Notes: generated by a model from the sequence alone, not told the origin. Shown: positions 8,105-16,595, counted from the first letter of the stretch. The stretch: DNA of 64,000 nucleotides from Alkalihalobacillus sp. CinArs1 (GCF_947387515.1 NZ_CANDOB010000002.1:1302001-1366000), one strand, 5' to 3'. Translations and numbers: made by a program.

Positions 8105-8347
8105 TTGAAGTATACTGTTTCGATTGAATTCTGCATGCAGTGAAACTATGCACCTAAAGCCGCGAGTTTCGCGGAGGAACTTTTCAATCATTTCCGCCAT
8201 GACATTACTACTCTAGAAATGAAACCAGGATTTAAAGGCGCTTTTGAGGTTACCGTGAATGGTAACAAGCTTCATTCCAAGCATGAAACAGGAGAATATC
8301 CTGAATTAGATCGCTTTATTAAAGAGATGGAACAGATGAAGGAGTAG
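8105..8347 (+). CDS. SelW/Rdx family selenoprotein (C-x-x-U)
   Basis: An 80-residue protein with an in-frame TGA at 8141-8143 (codon 13). It starts at a TTG at 8105 behind the strong ribosome binding site AAAGGAGGAAC and ends at TAG 8345-8347. The N-terminus forms beta-strand KYTVSIEF followed by CMQU, the thioredoxin-like redox motif of the Rdx (SelW/SelT/SelH) family. The second half has the family pattern PGFKGAFEVTVNG and LHSKHETGEYPE. Family members are small thiol-redox proteins, probably glutathione- or thiol-linked; the exact partner is unknown. A 6-bp GC-rich hairpin follows the UGA. Because of the TGA it is invisible to ordinary ORF calling. It lies between selD and selA, presumably co-transcribed with selA. 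Confidence 0.93.
8141..8174 (+). promoter_or_regulatory. Sec UGA codon and SECIS hairpin in the SelW-like gene
   Basis: UGA at 8141-8143, then after 16 bases a perfect stem CCGCGA/TCGCGG (8160-8165 with 8169-8174) with a GTT loop. The loop begins with G, as is typical of bacterial SECIS elements, and lies 22 bases from the UGA. Confidence 0.88.
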
Positions 8348-8350
8348 GTA

Positions 8351-8373
8351 GACACCCCAGGAAGGGTGTCTTT
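8351..8373 (+). terminator. Terminator or attenuator before selA
   Basis: 7-bp stem GACACCC/GGGTGTC (8351-8357 with 8364-8370) and a weak T/C-rich tail, sitting in the 51-base gap between the SelW-like gene and selA. It may only partly terminate, leaving selA at lower expression. Confidence 0.6.
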
Positions 8374-8398
8374 CCTTCATTATTAGGAGTTGATACCG

Positions 8399-9808
8399 TT
8401 GAAAACACTAGTTAGGGAGCTTCCTCCCATTCATCAAATACAGCATGCATTTAGACGAAGTGACCTTGCCGGAGTCTATCCAGAAGAAAGGCTAACCCAC
8501 CTAATCCAAGAAGAGGTTAATGAACTTCGTAGTAGTTTACTTAATGAGAATTATTCTGGTAGTTCAAGGACAAGAGAGGAATTTCAAAAAGAGATAATCG
8601 AGAAATTGGAACAGAGCGCGATAGCAAAACTTACTCCAAATCTTCGTCCTGTGATCAATGCAACAGGAGTGGTATTACATACGAATCTAGGCCGTGCTCG
8701 ACTTAGTGAACGAGCGCTAACAGGTCTAACAGACGTTGCACGTAGCTACTCGACTCTGGAGTATAACCTTTCTACAGGGAAGAGAGGTTCTAGGCACGAT
8801 ATTGCTGAAAGCTTGATTTGTGAAGCTACTGGAGCTGAAGCAGCCATGGTCGTTAATAACAATGCTGCGGCAGTATACTTAGTGCTACGTGCTTTAGCGA
8901 ATGAACAAGAAGTGATTGTTTCAAGAGGCGAGCTCGTTGAAATCGGAGGATCGTTTCGTGTTTCTTCAATCATGAGGGAGAGTGGAGCATTATTAAAAGA
9001 AGTTGGTACAACAAATAAAACACATCTTTATGATTATGAAGAGGCCGTTTCTGAAAATACGTCCATGATTATGAAAGTACATCGTAGTAATTTCTCTATC
9101 GTTGGGTTTACTGAAGAAGTGGAGCGGAAAACATTATCAAGTTTTGCAAGAAGTAATCAGGTTATCTATTACGAAGATTTAGGAAGCGGTGCAATCTTTG
9201 ATTATCATAAATATGGGATCGGTGAGGAACCTACCGTACCGACTGTGTTAAAAGAAGGTGCAGACGTTGTCTCGTTTAGTGGCGATAAACTGCTTGGTGG
9301 ACCACAGGCAGGGATTATCGCTGGTAAAAAAGCGCTCATCGATAAGCTGAAAAAGCATCAGTTAGCAAGAGTATTACGAGTGGACAAATTTACTTTAACT
9401 GCTTTAGAAAGTACGTTACAGCAGCACTTGATGAATGAAGAAACGAATATTCCTGTCGTGAGGGATATCTTACTATCAAAAGAGGAAATAAACGTAAGGT
9501 CGCGTGACTTTATCGAAACCTTACATGAAAAAACAACGGGGTACCATACTGAAATTCTAGAAGATGTTTCTCAAGTAGGCGGAGGTACAATGCCTGAAGT
9601 TAACCTCGATACGTTCGTAATCGCTATTACCTCTGACCGGCTTACAAGTAATGAGATTGAGAAAGGCTTGAGGGAATTCGAAGTTCCGGTGATTGCAAGG
9701 CTAAAAGAAGATCGAATCCTACTGGACCTCAGAACGGTAAGTAAGGATGAAGAAATGCATATAATCGACGCGTTACGGTCGATCTCATCAAAAAAAGGCG
9801 ACGAATAG
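8399..9808 (+). CDS. selA: L-seryl-tRNA(Sec) selenium transferase SelA
   Basis: 469 residues. A PLP enzyme that converts Ser-tRNA-Sec to Sec-tRNA-Sec with selenophosphate. The N-terminal RELPPIHQIQ and VINATGVVLHTNLGRARLS are SelA signatures. The PLP lysine lies in SFSGDKLLGGPQAG (about residue 295). The TTG at 8399 is preferred because TAGGAG lies nine bases upstream; a TTG at 8390 abuts the ribosome binding site. It is the last gene of the Sec cluster and ends in a terminator whose loop contains the stop codon. The length is normal for the family. Confidence 0.96.
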   Translation: MKTLVRELPPIHQIQHAFRRSDLAGVYPEERLTHLIQEEVNELRSSLLNENYSGSSRTREEFQKEIIEKLEQSAIAKLTPNLRPVINATGVVLHTNLGRARLSERALTGLTDVARSYSTLEYNLSTGKRGSRHDIAESLICEATGAEAAMVVNNNAAAVYLVLRALANEQEVIVSRGELVEIGGSFRVSSIMRESGALLKEVGTTNKTHLYDYEEAVSENTSMIMKVHRSNFSIVGFTEEVERKTLSSFARSNQVIYYEDLGSGAIFDYHKYGIGEEPTVPTVLKEGADVVSFSGDKLLGGPQAGIIAGKKALIDKLKKHQLARVLRVDKFTLTALESTLQQHLMNEETNIPVVRDILLSKEEINVRSRDFIETLHEKTTGYHTEILEDVSQVGGGTMPEVNLDTFVIAITSDRLTSNEIEKGLREFEVPVIARLKEDRILLDLRTVSKDEEMHIIDALRSISSKKGDE

Positions 9809-9820
9809 GTCGCCTTTTTT
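9791..9820 (+). terminator. Terminator of selA
   Basis: 12-bp stem (9791-9802 with 9809-9820) ending in six Ts. The selA stop codon lies in its loop. Confidence 0.92.
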
Positions 9821-9835
9821 TATAGAATAAAATAA

Positions 9836-9973
9836 TTAAAACCCTTCACCATTTTTTTGTCTCGTCTGATTACGTTTCTTAACTTTATGTGAGCCTTTCA
9901 TTGGCTCTTGTTGGCCAGTTTGACCTTTGGGGGCATTTTTACGCATGTCTTTAAACGTGTTGCTTTCTGTCAT
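9836..9973 (-). CDS. sspP: Small acid-soluble spore protein P
   Basis: 45 residues, [20 protein letters not shown] at the N-terminus, then a basic tail; this closely follows the SspP pattern ([10 protein letters not shown] ... KVKNRN.TRQK). SspP is a minor spore-core protein. The ATG at 9973 has AAAGGAGGG upstream. In B. subtilis sspO and sspP are adjacent next to citB; here an unrelated 86-codon gene on the other strand lies between them. It is too short for most ORF callers. Confidence 0.9.
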   Translation of the reverse strand: MTESNTFKDMRKNAPKGQTGQQEPMKGSHKVKKRNQTRQKNGEGF

Positions 9974-10089
9974 GGTTTATCCCTCCTTTACGGTTAGTAT
10001 TTGCATGGAGGTTCATCTTATACGACTGGAATAGCAAGCCTTATTTTGGATAAAACTATGGTGAAACCATTGGATAAGGAGGCCGAGCG

Positions 10090-10350
10090 ATGCCATATAA
10101 CAAAGACAAACAGCAGGCATTTCAAGCAGCTCAACAAGGATATGATCAGGCGATAGACGCGAGTAAGGAAGTCGTCGATACGAGCAGTGATTACGGAAAA
10201 GACCTGAAACATCTCCAACAAGAAGTAGGGGAAGCGATGTCACAAATTGAAGGAGCACTAGTGAACGCCTCAGAACATCAGCGTGAACAACTGCTTCAGT
10301 TTCAGAAAGATTTACAATCCATACAAGCTGAAATGAACAAAGACGTTTAA
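10090..10350 (+). CDS. DUF2524-like small helical protein
   Basis: 86 residues, acidic, almost wholly helical and rich in Gln/Ala/Glu. The ATG has a strong ribosome binding site, ATAAGGAGG. The C-terminal half (ASEHQREQLLQFQKDLQSIQ) lines up with the protein at 45848-46117 (ATPEQRDALTRARQQVQDRQ), a YtzC/DUF2524 homologue, so the two look like distant paralogues. Function unknown. It stands alone between sspP and sspO and shares a bidirectional terminator with sspO. Confidence 0.75.
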   Translation: MPYNKDKQQAFQAAQQGYDQAIDASKEVVDTSSDYGKDLKHLQQEVGEAMSQIEGALVNASEHQREQLLQFQKDLQSIQAEMNKDV

Positions 10351-10355
10351 ACGGA

Positions 10356-10383
10356 AAACCCGTCATTTTCTGATGACGGGTTT
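10356..10383. terminator. Bidirectional terminator between the 86-aa gene and sspO
   Basis: 11-bp stem (10356-10366 with 10373-10383), six-base loop. Confidence 0.85.
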
Positions 10384-10393
10384 GGTATTTCAT

Positions 10394-10543
10394 CTATTGA
10401 CGTTTCTTCGTTTTTTTGTTGAACGCACGCTGTTCTGCGGACAGATGCTCGTGAGCATATTCATTATCAGATCCCGCTCCGTTCCCCTGTGCATCAGCAT
10501 CGTTCATTCCAGGACGTACGCCATTTGCTTTACGCTTACCCAT
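10394..10543 (-). CDS. sspO: Small acid-soluble spore protein O (CotK)
   Basis: 49 residues starting MGKRKANGVRPGMNDADAQG and ending in a lysine/arginine-rich tail, the SspO pattern of Bacillus. It is a minor DNA/core protein made in the forespore. The ATG at 10543 is preceded by GTGGAGGTG. It is divergent from citB, as in B. subtilis. It is missed by ORF callers because of its length. Confidence 0.92.
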   Translation of the reverse strand: MGKRKANGVRPGMNDADAQGNGAGSDNEYAHEHLSAEQRAFNKKTKKRQ

Positions 10544-10619
10544 CAGCTTTCACCTCCACGATGTTACTTTGTCCTCAGGCCGTCAAAATATGTAGTGATA
10601 AGGTAAACTTATGAAGTAT

Positions 10620-10665
10620 AATAACAATCTTGTTATTTACTTATGTTTGAAAAACTACTAATATG
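10620..10665 (+). promoter_or_regulatory. citB promoter with an operator-like palindrome
   Basis: A perfect palindrome AATAACAA-TC-TTGTTATT (10620-10637) overlaps the -35 of a promoter TTTACT-17-TAATAT. In B. subtilis citB is repressed by the LysR-type regulator CcpC, which binds ATAA/TTAT dyads at this place. Here the ATAA/TTAT half-sites are 8 bases apart rather than 7. CcpC control is therefore a reasonable inference, not proven. Confidence 0.6.
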
Positions 10666-10734
10666 GATAAAGGGAAGTTGAAAGCGTTTTTGCAACTACC
10701 GCTTTGTTATGCAATTTGAAGGAGGGAACTACAT

Positions 10735-13449
10735 ATGGCAAATCATGAACTTTATAATTCAAAATCAACGTTCGATGCTAATGGTAAAACATATTCATTC
10801 TACCGCTTACAAGCGCTAGAAGAAGCAGGCATCGCAAATGTTAGCAAGCTCCCTTACACGATTAAGATCTTACTTGAATCCGTGCTGCGTCAGTACGACG
10901 GTAAGGTAATTAAAGAGGAGCACATTGAAAACCTCGCTAAATGGGGAACTAGCGAGCAAAAGACTGATATCGACGTACCGTTTAAACCTTCTCGCGTTAT
11001 CCTACAGGATTTTACTGGAGTACCAGCAGTTGTTGACCTTGCGTCACTTCGTAAAGCGATGGCTGATATGGGCGGAGATCCTGATAAGATCAACCCTGAA
11101 ATTCCGGTTGACCTTGTTATTGACCACTCGGTTCAAGTTGATAAATATGCTTCTGAAGATGCATTAGAATTTAACATGAATAAAGAATTCGAACGTAACC
11201 TTGAGCGTTATAAATTCCTTAAATGGGCGCAAGATTCTTTCGATAACTACCGCGCTGTTCCACCAGCAACTGGAATCGTTCACCAAGTTAACTTGGAGTA
11301 CGTAGCAAATGTTGTACAAGAAAACAGCTTTGACGGTGAAAATGTTGCTTATCCAGATACTTTGTTTGGAACAGATTCACATACAACGATGATCAACGGT
11401 CTAGGTGTTCTTGGTTGGGGTGTAGGTGGAATTGAAGCTGAAGCTGGAATGCTTGGTCAGCCTTCCTATTTCCCAGTACCAGAAGTTATCGGTGTGAAGC
11501 TAACGGGTGAACTTGCAAGTGGAACAACTGCAACTGACCTTGCGCTAAAAGTTACGCAGCTACTTCGTGAAAAGAAAGTAGTAGGTAAGTTTGTTGAATT
11601 CTTCGGTCCTGGTCTATCTAGCATGCCGCTTGCAGACCGTGCGACGATTTCAAACATGGCTCCTGAACAAGGGTCGACATGTAGCTTTTTCCCTGTAGAC
11701 GAAGAAGCTCTTGAGTATATGCGCTTAACTGGACGCTCAGAAGAGCACATCAACCTTGTGCGTGAGTACTGTAAAGCAAATGGTCTCTACTATACGCCAG
11801 AATCAGAGGATCCTGAGTTCTCTAGCGTCGTAGAACTTGATCTTTCAACAGTTGAGCCAAGTTTAGCTGGACCTAAACGTCCACAAGATTTGATCCCTCT
11901 TTCTAGCATGAAAGAAGAGTTCAATAAAGCGCTTGTTGCTCCTCAAGGTAACCAGGGGCTAGGCATGGATAAGGATGAAATCAAGAAAGAAACAACTGTA
12001 AAGTTCCATGATGGAAAAGAGGTAACGATGAAAACAGGTGCGGTTGCAATCGCTGCGATCACAAGCTGTACGAACACATCGAACCCATCTGTAATGCTTG
12101 GTGCTGCACTTCTTGCGAAGAAAGCAGTCGAAAAAGGACTTCAAGTACCTGAATATGTTAAAACAAGTCTTGCTCCAGGATCTAAAGTCGTAACCGATTA
12201 CCTCGAGAAGTCTGGACTAATGCCATATCTTAAAGATCTTGGATTCCACCTTGTAGGTTATGGTTGTACAACATGTATCGGTAACTCAGGTCCACTTAAA
12301 GAAGAAATCGAAGACGCGGTAGCAAAGAGCGATCTAACAGTAACATCTGTTCTTTCTGGTAACCGTAACTTTGAAGGTCGTATTCATCCATTAGTAAAAG
12401 CAAACTATCTTGCTTCACCACCACTAGTCGTTGCTTACGCACTAGCAGGAAGTGTAAACTTTGACCTTCACAATGAATCATTCGGTAAAGACAAAGATGG
12501 CAATGACGTGTATTTGAAAGACCTCTGGCCATCTCCTGAAGAAGTAAAAGAAGCCGTAGCAGAAACGGTTACTCCTGAAATGTTTAAGCGTCAATACAAA
12601 ACTGTTTTTGAAGAAAACGAGCGTTGGAACCAGTTGAGCACGAGTGAAGGCGATCTTTACAACTGGGATGAAGAGTCAACTTATATTCAAAACCCTCCTT
12701 TCTTCGAAAACCTTTCAAAAGATCCAGAAGCGATTCATGAGCTCAAAAACATGAGAGCCATCGCGAAGTTTGGCGATTCAGTAACGACGGACCACATTTC
12801 TCCAGCAGGTGCCATCGCGAAGGATATGCCAGCAGGTCAATATCTTCAAGACAAAGGTGTTCGTCCGATCGACTTTAACTCCTATGGTTCTCGCCGAGGA
12901 AACCATGAAGTCATGATGAGAGGAACGTTCGGAAACATTCGTATTCGTAACCAAATCGCACCGGACACTGAGGGTGGCTGGACGACGTATTGGAAAACAG
13001 AAGATGTTATGCCAATCTACGATGCAGCGATGAAGTATAAAGAAGACGGAACTGACCTGATTGTTCTTGCAGGTAAAGATTACGGTATGGGAAGCTCGCG
13101 TGACTGGGCAGCAAAAGGAACTAACCTTCTTGGTATTAAAACAGTCATCGCAGAGAGCTACGAAAGAATCCACAGAAGTAACCTCGTATTGATGGGTGTA
13201 TTACCACTTCAATTCAAAGAGGGAGATTCTGCTGACTCTCTTGGCCTAACTGGGAAAGAAACATTCGCAGTAGAAATTACTGAAAATGTTAAACCTCGTG
13301 AAGAAATTAAAGTAACGGCTATTTCTCCAGAAGGTGATGAGAAGACGTTTAATGTAGTCGCTCGTTTCGATAGCGAAGTAGAGATCGATTACTATCGTCA
13401 CGGTGGAATTCTACAAATGGTTCTTCGTGACAAGTTACAAGCAAATTAA
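10735..13449 (+). CDS. citB: Aconitate hydratase (aconitase A)
   Basis: 904 residues. TCA-cycle enzyme interconverting citrate and isocitrate, with a [4Fe-4S] cluster. The cluster cysteines are in SCTNTSNPS (about 444) and [10 protein letters not shown] (about 510 and 513). Other hallmarks are [20 protein letters not shown] and [10 protein letters not shown]. The ATG follows GGAGGG. Codon use is strongly biased, consistent with high expression. In B. subtilis the apo-form also binds RNA. It is monocistronic, with a strong terminator behind it. Confidence 0.98.
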   Translation: MANHELYNSKSTFDANGKTYSFYRLQALEEAGIANVSKLPYTIKILLESVLRQYDGKVIKEEHIENLAKWGTSEQKTDIDVPFKPSRVILQDFTGVPAVVDLASLRKAMADMGGDPDKINPEIPVDLVIDHSVQVDKYASEDALEFNMNKEFERNLERYKFLKWAQDSFDNYRAVPPATGIVHQVNLEYVANVVQENSFDGENVAYPDTLFGTDSHTTMINGLGVLGWGVGGIEAEAGMLGQPSYFPVPEVIGVKLTGELASGTTATDLALKVTQLLREKKVVGKFVEFFGPGLSSMPLADRATISNMAPEQGSTCSFFPVDEEALEYMRLTGRSEEHINLVREYCKANGLYYTPESEDPEFSSVVELDLSTVEPSLAGPKRPQDLIPLSSMKEEFNKALVAPQGNQGLGMDKDEIKKETTVKFHDGKEVTMKTGAVAIAAITSCTNTSNPSVMLGAALLAKKAVEKGLQVPEYVKTSLAPGSKVVTDYLEKSGLMPYLKDLGFHLVGYGCTTCIGNSGPLKEEIEDAVAKSDLTVTSVLSGNRNFEGRIHPLVKANYLASPPLVVAYALAGSVNFDLHNESFGKDKDGNDVYLKDLWPSPEEVKEAVAETVTPEMFKRQYKTVFEENERWNQLSTSEGDLYNWDEESTYIQNPPFFENLSKDPEAIHELKNMRAIAKFGDSVTTDHISPAGAIAKDMPAGQYLQDKGVRPIDFNSYGSRRGNHEVMMRGTFGNIRIRNQIAPDTEGGWTTYWKTEDVMPIYDAAMKYKEDGTDLIVLAGKDYGMGSSRDWAAKGTNLLGIKTVIAESYERIHRSNLVLMGVLPLQFKEGDSADSLGLTGKETFAVEITENVKPREEIKVTAISPEGDEKTFNVVARFDSEVEIDYYRHGGILQMVLRDKLQAN

Positions 13450-13460
13450 TAAAAGTTCTA

Positions 13461-13491
13461 GACCGTCGAGTAAAACTCGACGGTCTTTTTT
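13461..13491 (+). terminator. Terminator of citB
   Basis: 11-bp stem (13461-13471 with 13475-13485), AAA loop, six Ts. Confidence 0.93.
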
Positions 13492-13585
13492 GTATCATTT
13501 CACAAAAAAATTGCGTTTTTTGTATTAAATATTCTGAATTCGGGAATACTTGCAATAAAGCGACGCGTTACGAAAGGAGAACATG

Positions 13586-13711
13586 ATGAGAAAAACACAA
13601 AAGATTACTTTCAAAGAACTGGTCTCTCAGTATAAGCAGGAACTCATGAACGACAAAGAAGCAATCGAGCGTATTGAAGACAAGTTTGAAAAGAAACACG
13701 CAAAAAATTAA
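13586..13711 (+). CDS. FbpB-family small basic protein
   Basis: 41 residues, MRKTQKITFKELVSQYKQEL followed by a charged helical tail (DKEAIERIEDKFEKK). This matches the small basic Fbp-type proteins of bacilli, of which some are Fur-regulated helpers of the FsrA small RNA. No Fur box was recognised here, so regulation by iron is not claimed. AAGGAG lies six bases before the ATG at 13586; the ATG at 13583 is too close. Confidence 0.65.
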   Translation: MRKTQKITFKELVSQYKQELMNDKEAIERIEDKFEKKHAKN

Positions 13712-13771
13712 CACGAAAACCTGATAATTCTCCTCTTATTGCACAGTATAACTGTAAAGGAGGAGATCTTT

Positions 13772-13915
13772 ATGAGTAATCCAAAGCGATTTCCGAAATC
13801 TTTTGCTCCTAACCATTTATCTTCCCTTCATCCAGAAGCAGAAGGAAACAAAGGGAAGCAGATGCAAACAAAAGGGAATCCAAAGCCAGACTATGCTCCC
13901 CCTAAAGGGAAATAA
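13772..13915 (+). CDS. sspN: Small acid-soluble spore protein N
   Basis: 47 residues. NPKRFPKSFAPNHL and EGNKGKQMQTKGNPKP match the SspN consensus (FAPNH ... GNKGKQMQ). A minor spore-core protein. AAAGGAGGAG precedes the ATG. In B. subtilis sspN and tlp form one operon; here two unrelated genes lie between them. A weak hairpin (13924-13950) follows. Confidence 0.92.
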   Translation: MSNPKRFPKSFAPNHLSSLHPEAEGNKGKQMQTKGNPKPDYAPPKGK

Positions 13916-14051
13916 TGCTTGCTAGACCAGAAGGAGTGATCTTTCTGGTTTATTTCATTTATAACAATTTATAACAAAGTTTGTAAAAACGTCTTAAAGG
14001 TAATAAGAAAAGCGAATGATTACAATAGATATGTTTTTCGGGGGGATCTTT

Positions 14052-14576
14052 ATGACGATTACAGCAAGAATAGAACCAATTTCAAATTTCAGTTCCAAAG
14101 AGGCACCAGAAACTGGACTCCTAATCAAGGAGTTAGAAATAAAGATGCAACAGATGGGTTACCTAGTTCCTTACCGTGAAGAGTTAAATTGGGAGAAGGC
14201 GATCGCCAGCCTAGAACTAGGGGAAAGTAAAACGTTGCATAGCTTAAAAAAAGCAGCAGCGAAGAATGACCGTGTGTTATTAACGTATGCGAAGCTTTTT
14301 AAAGGTACAATTTTTCAAAATCTAATTCTTCATCCAAACCATACAGGCATTTATCTTCCTTTTCGATTTGAAGAACCGTTCACACTCCAAATCGAAGGAC
14401 AAAAAATTTGGGTAGGATCATCGATAAGGCTGCTTGAAGAATTGTCATGGTTACAAATTAGTTTTGATCAAGGAAAATACGATGAGAACGTAAAGGAATA
14501 TTGGCGAAACTTCATCGACATCACTCAGAAAAGTATCGACTTTATGAGCCCTATTATCTTTGAAGAAGCCGTTTAG
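14052..14576 (+). CDS. Hypothetical protein, 174 aa
   Basis: I do not recognise the family. It is a mixed alpha/beta soluble protein without signal peptide or membrane segment. The N-terminal half is helical and charged; the C-terminal half has a hydrophobic strand-rich part (TIFQNLILHPNHTGIYLPF, then SIRLLEELSWLQISF). The ATG at 14052 has GGGGGATC upstream; the frame extends back to 14016 without a ribosome binding site. It is followed 53 bases later by the cyclodeaminase-like gene. The two lie between sspN and tlp, a place normally occupied by nothing in B. subtilis. Confidence 0.6.
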   Translation: MTITARIEPISNFSSKEAPETGLLIKELEIKMQQMGYLVPYREELNWEKAIASLELGESKTLHSLKKAAAKNDRVLLTYAKLFKGTIFQNLILHPNHTGIYLPFRFEEPFTLQIEGQKIWVGSSIRLLEELSWLQISFDQGKYDENVKEYWRNFIDITQKSIDFMSPIIFEEAV

Positions 14577-14629
14577 ACGATTTTTTCCAATAAAAAAAGG
14601 GTAAAGGGTCCGTAAGGTGGGTGATGATC

Positions 14630-15118
14630 ATGGAAAGAAAAGATTTACTAGGCAGTGAAATCTTTAAAATGTTTGAAGCTTCAGGTCCTCCGTATGGTTG
14701 TGGAACAGCCGCACTGACTGGAGGATTTGCCTCAAGACTAGCGGTCATGACGTTAACGATCTCAGGAATCGAGCATGACCTTGAAGATGTACCTAGAACA
14801 TACTTCTTACTTTGTGATGAAGATGATGTGCAATTCGAAGAGTTCTTAGAGAATGGCAGTGCTAAAACGTTAAACGATGTACCGATGAGGCTTTTAGAAT
14901 GTACGTATCGTCTTATGCTTGAACTCTCACAGTATGAGAAAGACATAAAAAAGAACGTAGTCGTTGACTACCGAATGGCGATGCGATTGTTAAGGCAAGT
15001 ATTTGAGGCAGCGGAAAACATTTTGCTTTCAAACGGATGCAGTGCAGAAATGCGGAAAGACATGCTTGCTTACGAAAATGCCCTCTATGGAACCCTTTCA
15101 AAAAGCTTGCAAAACTAA
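14630..15118 (+). CDS. Cyclodeaminase/FTCD-like small protein (tentative)
   Basis: 162 residues. The N-terminus GPPYGCGTAALTGGFASRLA resembles the glycine-rich helix-loop (PGGGS.AA..GAL.A.L) of formimino-THF cyclodeaminase (FchA/FTCD C-domain), followed by several amphipathic helices as in that all-helical fold. The usual PGGG is replaced by PYGCG, so activity on formimino-THF is uncertain. GGTGG lies 10 bases before the ATG at 14630; ATG 14624 and GTG 14621 are alternatives. The neighbours are a hypothetical gene and tlp. It could also be an unrelated helical protein. Confidence 0.45.
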   Translation: MERKDLLGSEIFKMFEASGPPYGCGTAALTGGFASRLAVMTLTISGIEHDLEDVPRTYFLLCDEDDVQFEEFLENGSAKTLNDVPMRLLECTYRLMLELSQYEKDIKKNVVVDYRMAMRLLRQVFEAAENILLSNGCSAEMRKDMLAYENALYGTLSKSLQN

Positions 15119-15204
15119 AGGATAAAAGGATAGGACCACCCTTTCTCACACATACTAGTAGGGCAACTGAGTTGCAGGACTGTATGAATAGGGAGGGCAA
15201 CATA

Positions 15205-15414
15205 ATGAAAGCAAAACCTGATGATAGACGAGATAATGCTGAAAAGTTGAAGAGAATGGTACAGGATACGATCGAAAACATCCATGATGCTGAAGCATCG
15301 ATTGAATTTACGGATAGCGATCAACAAAAACAGCAAATTCAAGCCAAAAACGAACGTCGTGCGGATAGCATCGATGCGATGAGAGAAGAAATTAAAGACG
15401 AGGAACATAAATAA
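15205..15414 (+). CDS. tlp: Small acid-soluble spore protein Tlp
   Basis: 69 residues: MKAKPDDRRDNAEKLKRMVQ, then TIENIHDAEASIEF and KNERRADSIDAMREEI. This is the Tlp (thioredoxin-like) family signature (PDDRSDNVEKLQ.M...TIENIE.A). Forespore-specific. GGGAGGG precedes the ATG at 15205; the frame from 15037 lies inside the previous gene. A terminator follows at 15430. Confidence 0.92.
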   Translation: MKAKPDDRRDNAEKLKRMVQDTIENIHDAEASIEFTDSDQQKQQIQAKNERRADSIDAMREEIKDEEHK

Positions 15415-15429
15415 TCGGTAACCGATTGG

Positions 15430-15461
15430 AGCTGAATGGCGATTTCCATTCGGCTTTTTTC
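15430..15461 (+). terminator. Terminator of tlp
   Basis: 10-bp stem (15430-15439 with 15446-15455) followed by Ts. Confidence 0.85.
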
Positions 15462-15523
15462 ATTACGTAACGTGCAATTATGATAAACTAGAGATGGTTA
15501 GCTATAAGTAAGGAGGATATCCA

Positions 15524-15958
15524 GTGTTTATATCAACTACACCAATCACTGTCCGATATGCTGAAACGGATCAGATGGGCGTTGTTTATCATGCCAACTA
15601 TTTGATCTGGTTTGAGCTCGGACGAACCACTCTAATAAATGACCTCGGATTTAAATACGCTGATATGGAAGAAGAAGGGATCTTATCACCTGTCGTTGAC
15701 ATTGAAGCGAGCTATAAACGCCCTGTGCGTTACGGAGACGAAGTACGAGTCAAGACCTGGGTTGAACACTATGACGGAATTAGAGTCGTTTATGGGTATG
15801 AAGTGACGAAAGAAGACGATACGATTTGTGTGACAGGAAAATCGGTACATACTTGTGTGAAGAAGGAATCTTTTCGACCGATCTCGATCAAGAAACGTTT
15901 TCCGAAGTGGCATGAAGAGTATGAAAAAGTGAAAAAACCGTTGAGTAAGGAATTATAA
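15524..15958 (+). CDS. yneP: Acyl-CoA thioesterase, YneP/YbgC type
   Basis: 144 residues with a single hotdog (4HBT) domain. The block YAETDQMGVVYHANYLIWFE contains the catalytic Asp and the conserved HANY of YbgC/4HBT thioesterases, which hydrolyse acyl-CoA. It starts at GTG with AAGGAGG upstream. It is followed four bases later by yneQ, forming the yneP-yneQ pair also found in B. subtilis behind tlp. Confidence 0.88.
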   Translation: MFISTTPITVRYAETDQMGVVYHANYLIWFELGRTTLINDLGFKYADMEEEGILSPVVDIEASYKRPVRYGDEVRVKTWVEHYDGIRVVYGYEVTKEDDTICVTGKSVHTCVKKESFRPISIKKRFPKWHEEYEKVKKPLSKEL

Positions 15959-15962
15959 AACG

Positions 15963-16265
15963 ATGGCATTTGGACTTTCAAAAGAAGAATTAAAAGAATG
16001 GAAACGAAACGTTGCGAATGGAGAAGTTGCGTTTCTAACTCATTATTGGTATGACCCTCGATTTCCTCAATACAAAACTGTTACAAAGGCTGGCTGTAGA
16101 GATGTAGCTAAGTTAGTGGAGTGGGGGAAGAAGTACAATTTTAAAGGCGAATGGATCCATGATCGAGAAGGGTATCCGCATTTTGACTTATTAGGGAATG
16201 AGCAAGTGAGAGTGCTTAAGAGCGAAGGACTCATCAGCCATCTAGAAAGGTTTAAGCTGATTTGA
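15963..16265 (+). CDS. yneQ: YneQ-like hypothetical protein
   Basis: 100 residues, soluble and basic. Contains FLTHYWYDPRFPQYKTVTKAG and a C-terminal region around HFDLLGNEQ. It matches YneQ by position and size. Function unknown. The start codon lies four bases after yneP, so the two are probably co-translated. It ends at a bidirectional terminator shared with yneR. Confidence 0.75.
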   Translation: MAFGLSKEELKEWKRNVANGEVAFLTHYWYDPRFPQYKTVTKAGCRDVAKLVEWGKKYNFKGEWIHDREGYPHFDLLGNEQVRVLKSEGLISHLERFKLI

Positions 16266-16297
16266 AAACGCGAAAGCTTCATTGCTTTCGCGTTTTT
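16265..16297. terminator. Bidirectional terminator between yneQ and yneR
   Basis: 13-bp stem (16265-16277 with 16284-16296), six-base loop, T-run and A-run on opposite sides. Confidence 0.93.
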
Positions 16298-16301
16298 TTG
16301 A

Positions 16302-16595
16302 TCACTGCTTCCCATGTTGAAAAACGATTTCGTCTTTTTTTCTGCTGTATTTAACAGTGAAGTCAAGTTCTTCGAAAAACCAAATGTCTTTTTCTTCAAC
16401 GAAAAACGTAATGCCTTCTTCTTCGGTCGATAAAGCTGGTTCAGTTGGGGCCTCAACAGTCATTCCGAGTGAGAAACCATCTTGAACGGTGCTGCATCCT
16501 CCTACGCGTACAAAAAAGCGGAGCGAATCACCTTTTTCTAATGCCATTTCACGCTTGAACCAGTTCAATGCTGGCTGGGTAATCGTTATCATCAT
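16302..16595 (-). CDS. yneR: HesB-like YneR family protein
   Basis: 97 residues of the A-type iron-sulfur carrier fold (ITITQPALNWFKREMAL, LRFFVRVGGCST, GFSLGMTVEAP). Only one cysteine, in GGCST, is visible; the C-terminal CGC of true IscA/SufA carriers is absent. A cluster-carrier role is therefore doubtful, as for YneR in general. AGGAGG stands seven bases before the ATG at 16595. It is monocistronic and convergent with yneQ. Confidence 0.82.
   Translation of the reverse strand: MMITITQPALNWFKREMALEKGDSLRFFVRVGGCSTVQDGFSLGMTVEAPTEPALSTEEEGITFFVEEKDIWFFEELDFTVKYSRKKDEIVFQHGKQ

Noticed and set aside
8105..8347. SelW-like region as non-coding RNA or spacer
   Set aside because: Strong ribosome binding site, uninterrupted frame after the TGA and clear Rdx-family pattern over the whole length.
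11959..13173. Several long minus-strand frames inside citB
   Set aside because: They are antisense shadows of a highly codon-biased gene, without ribosome binding sites.
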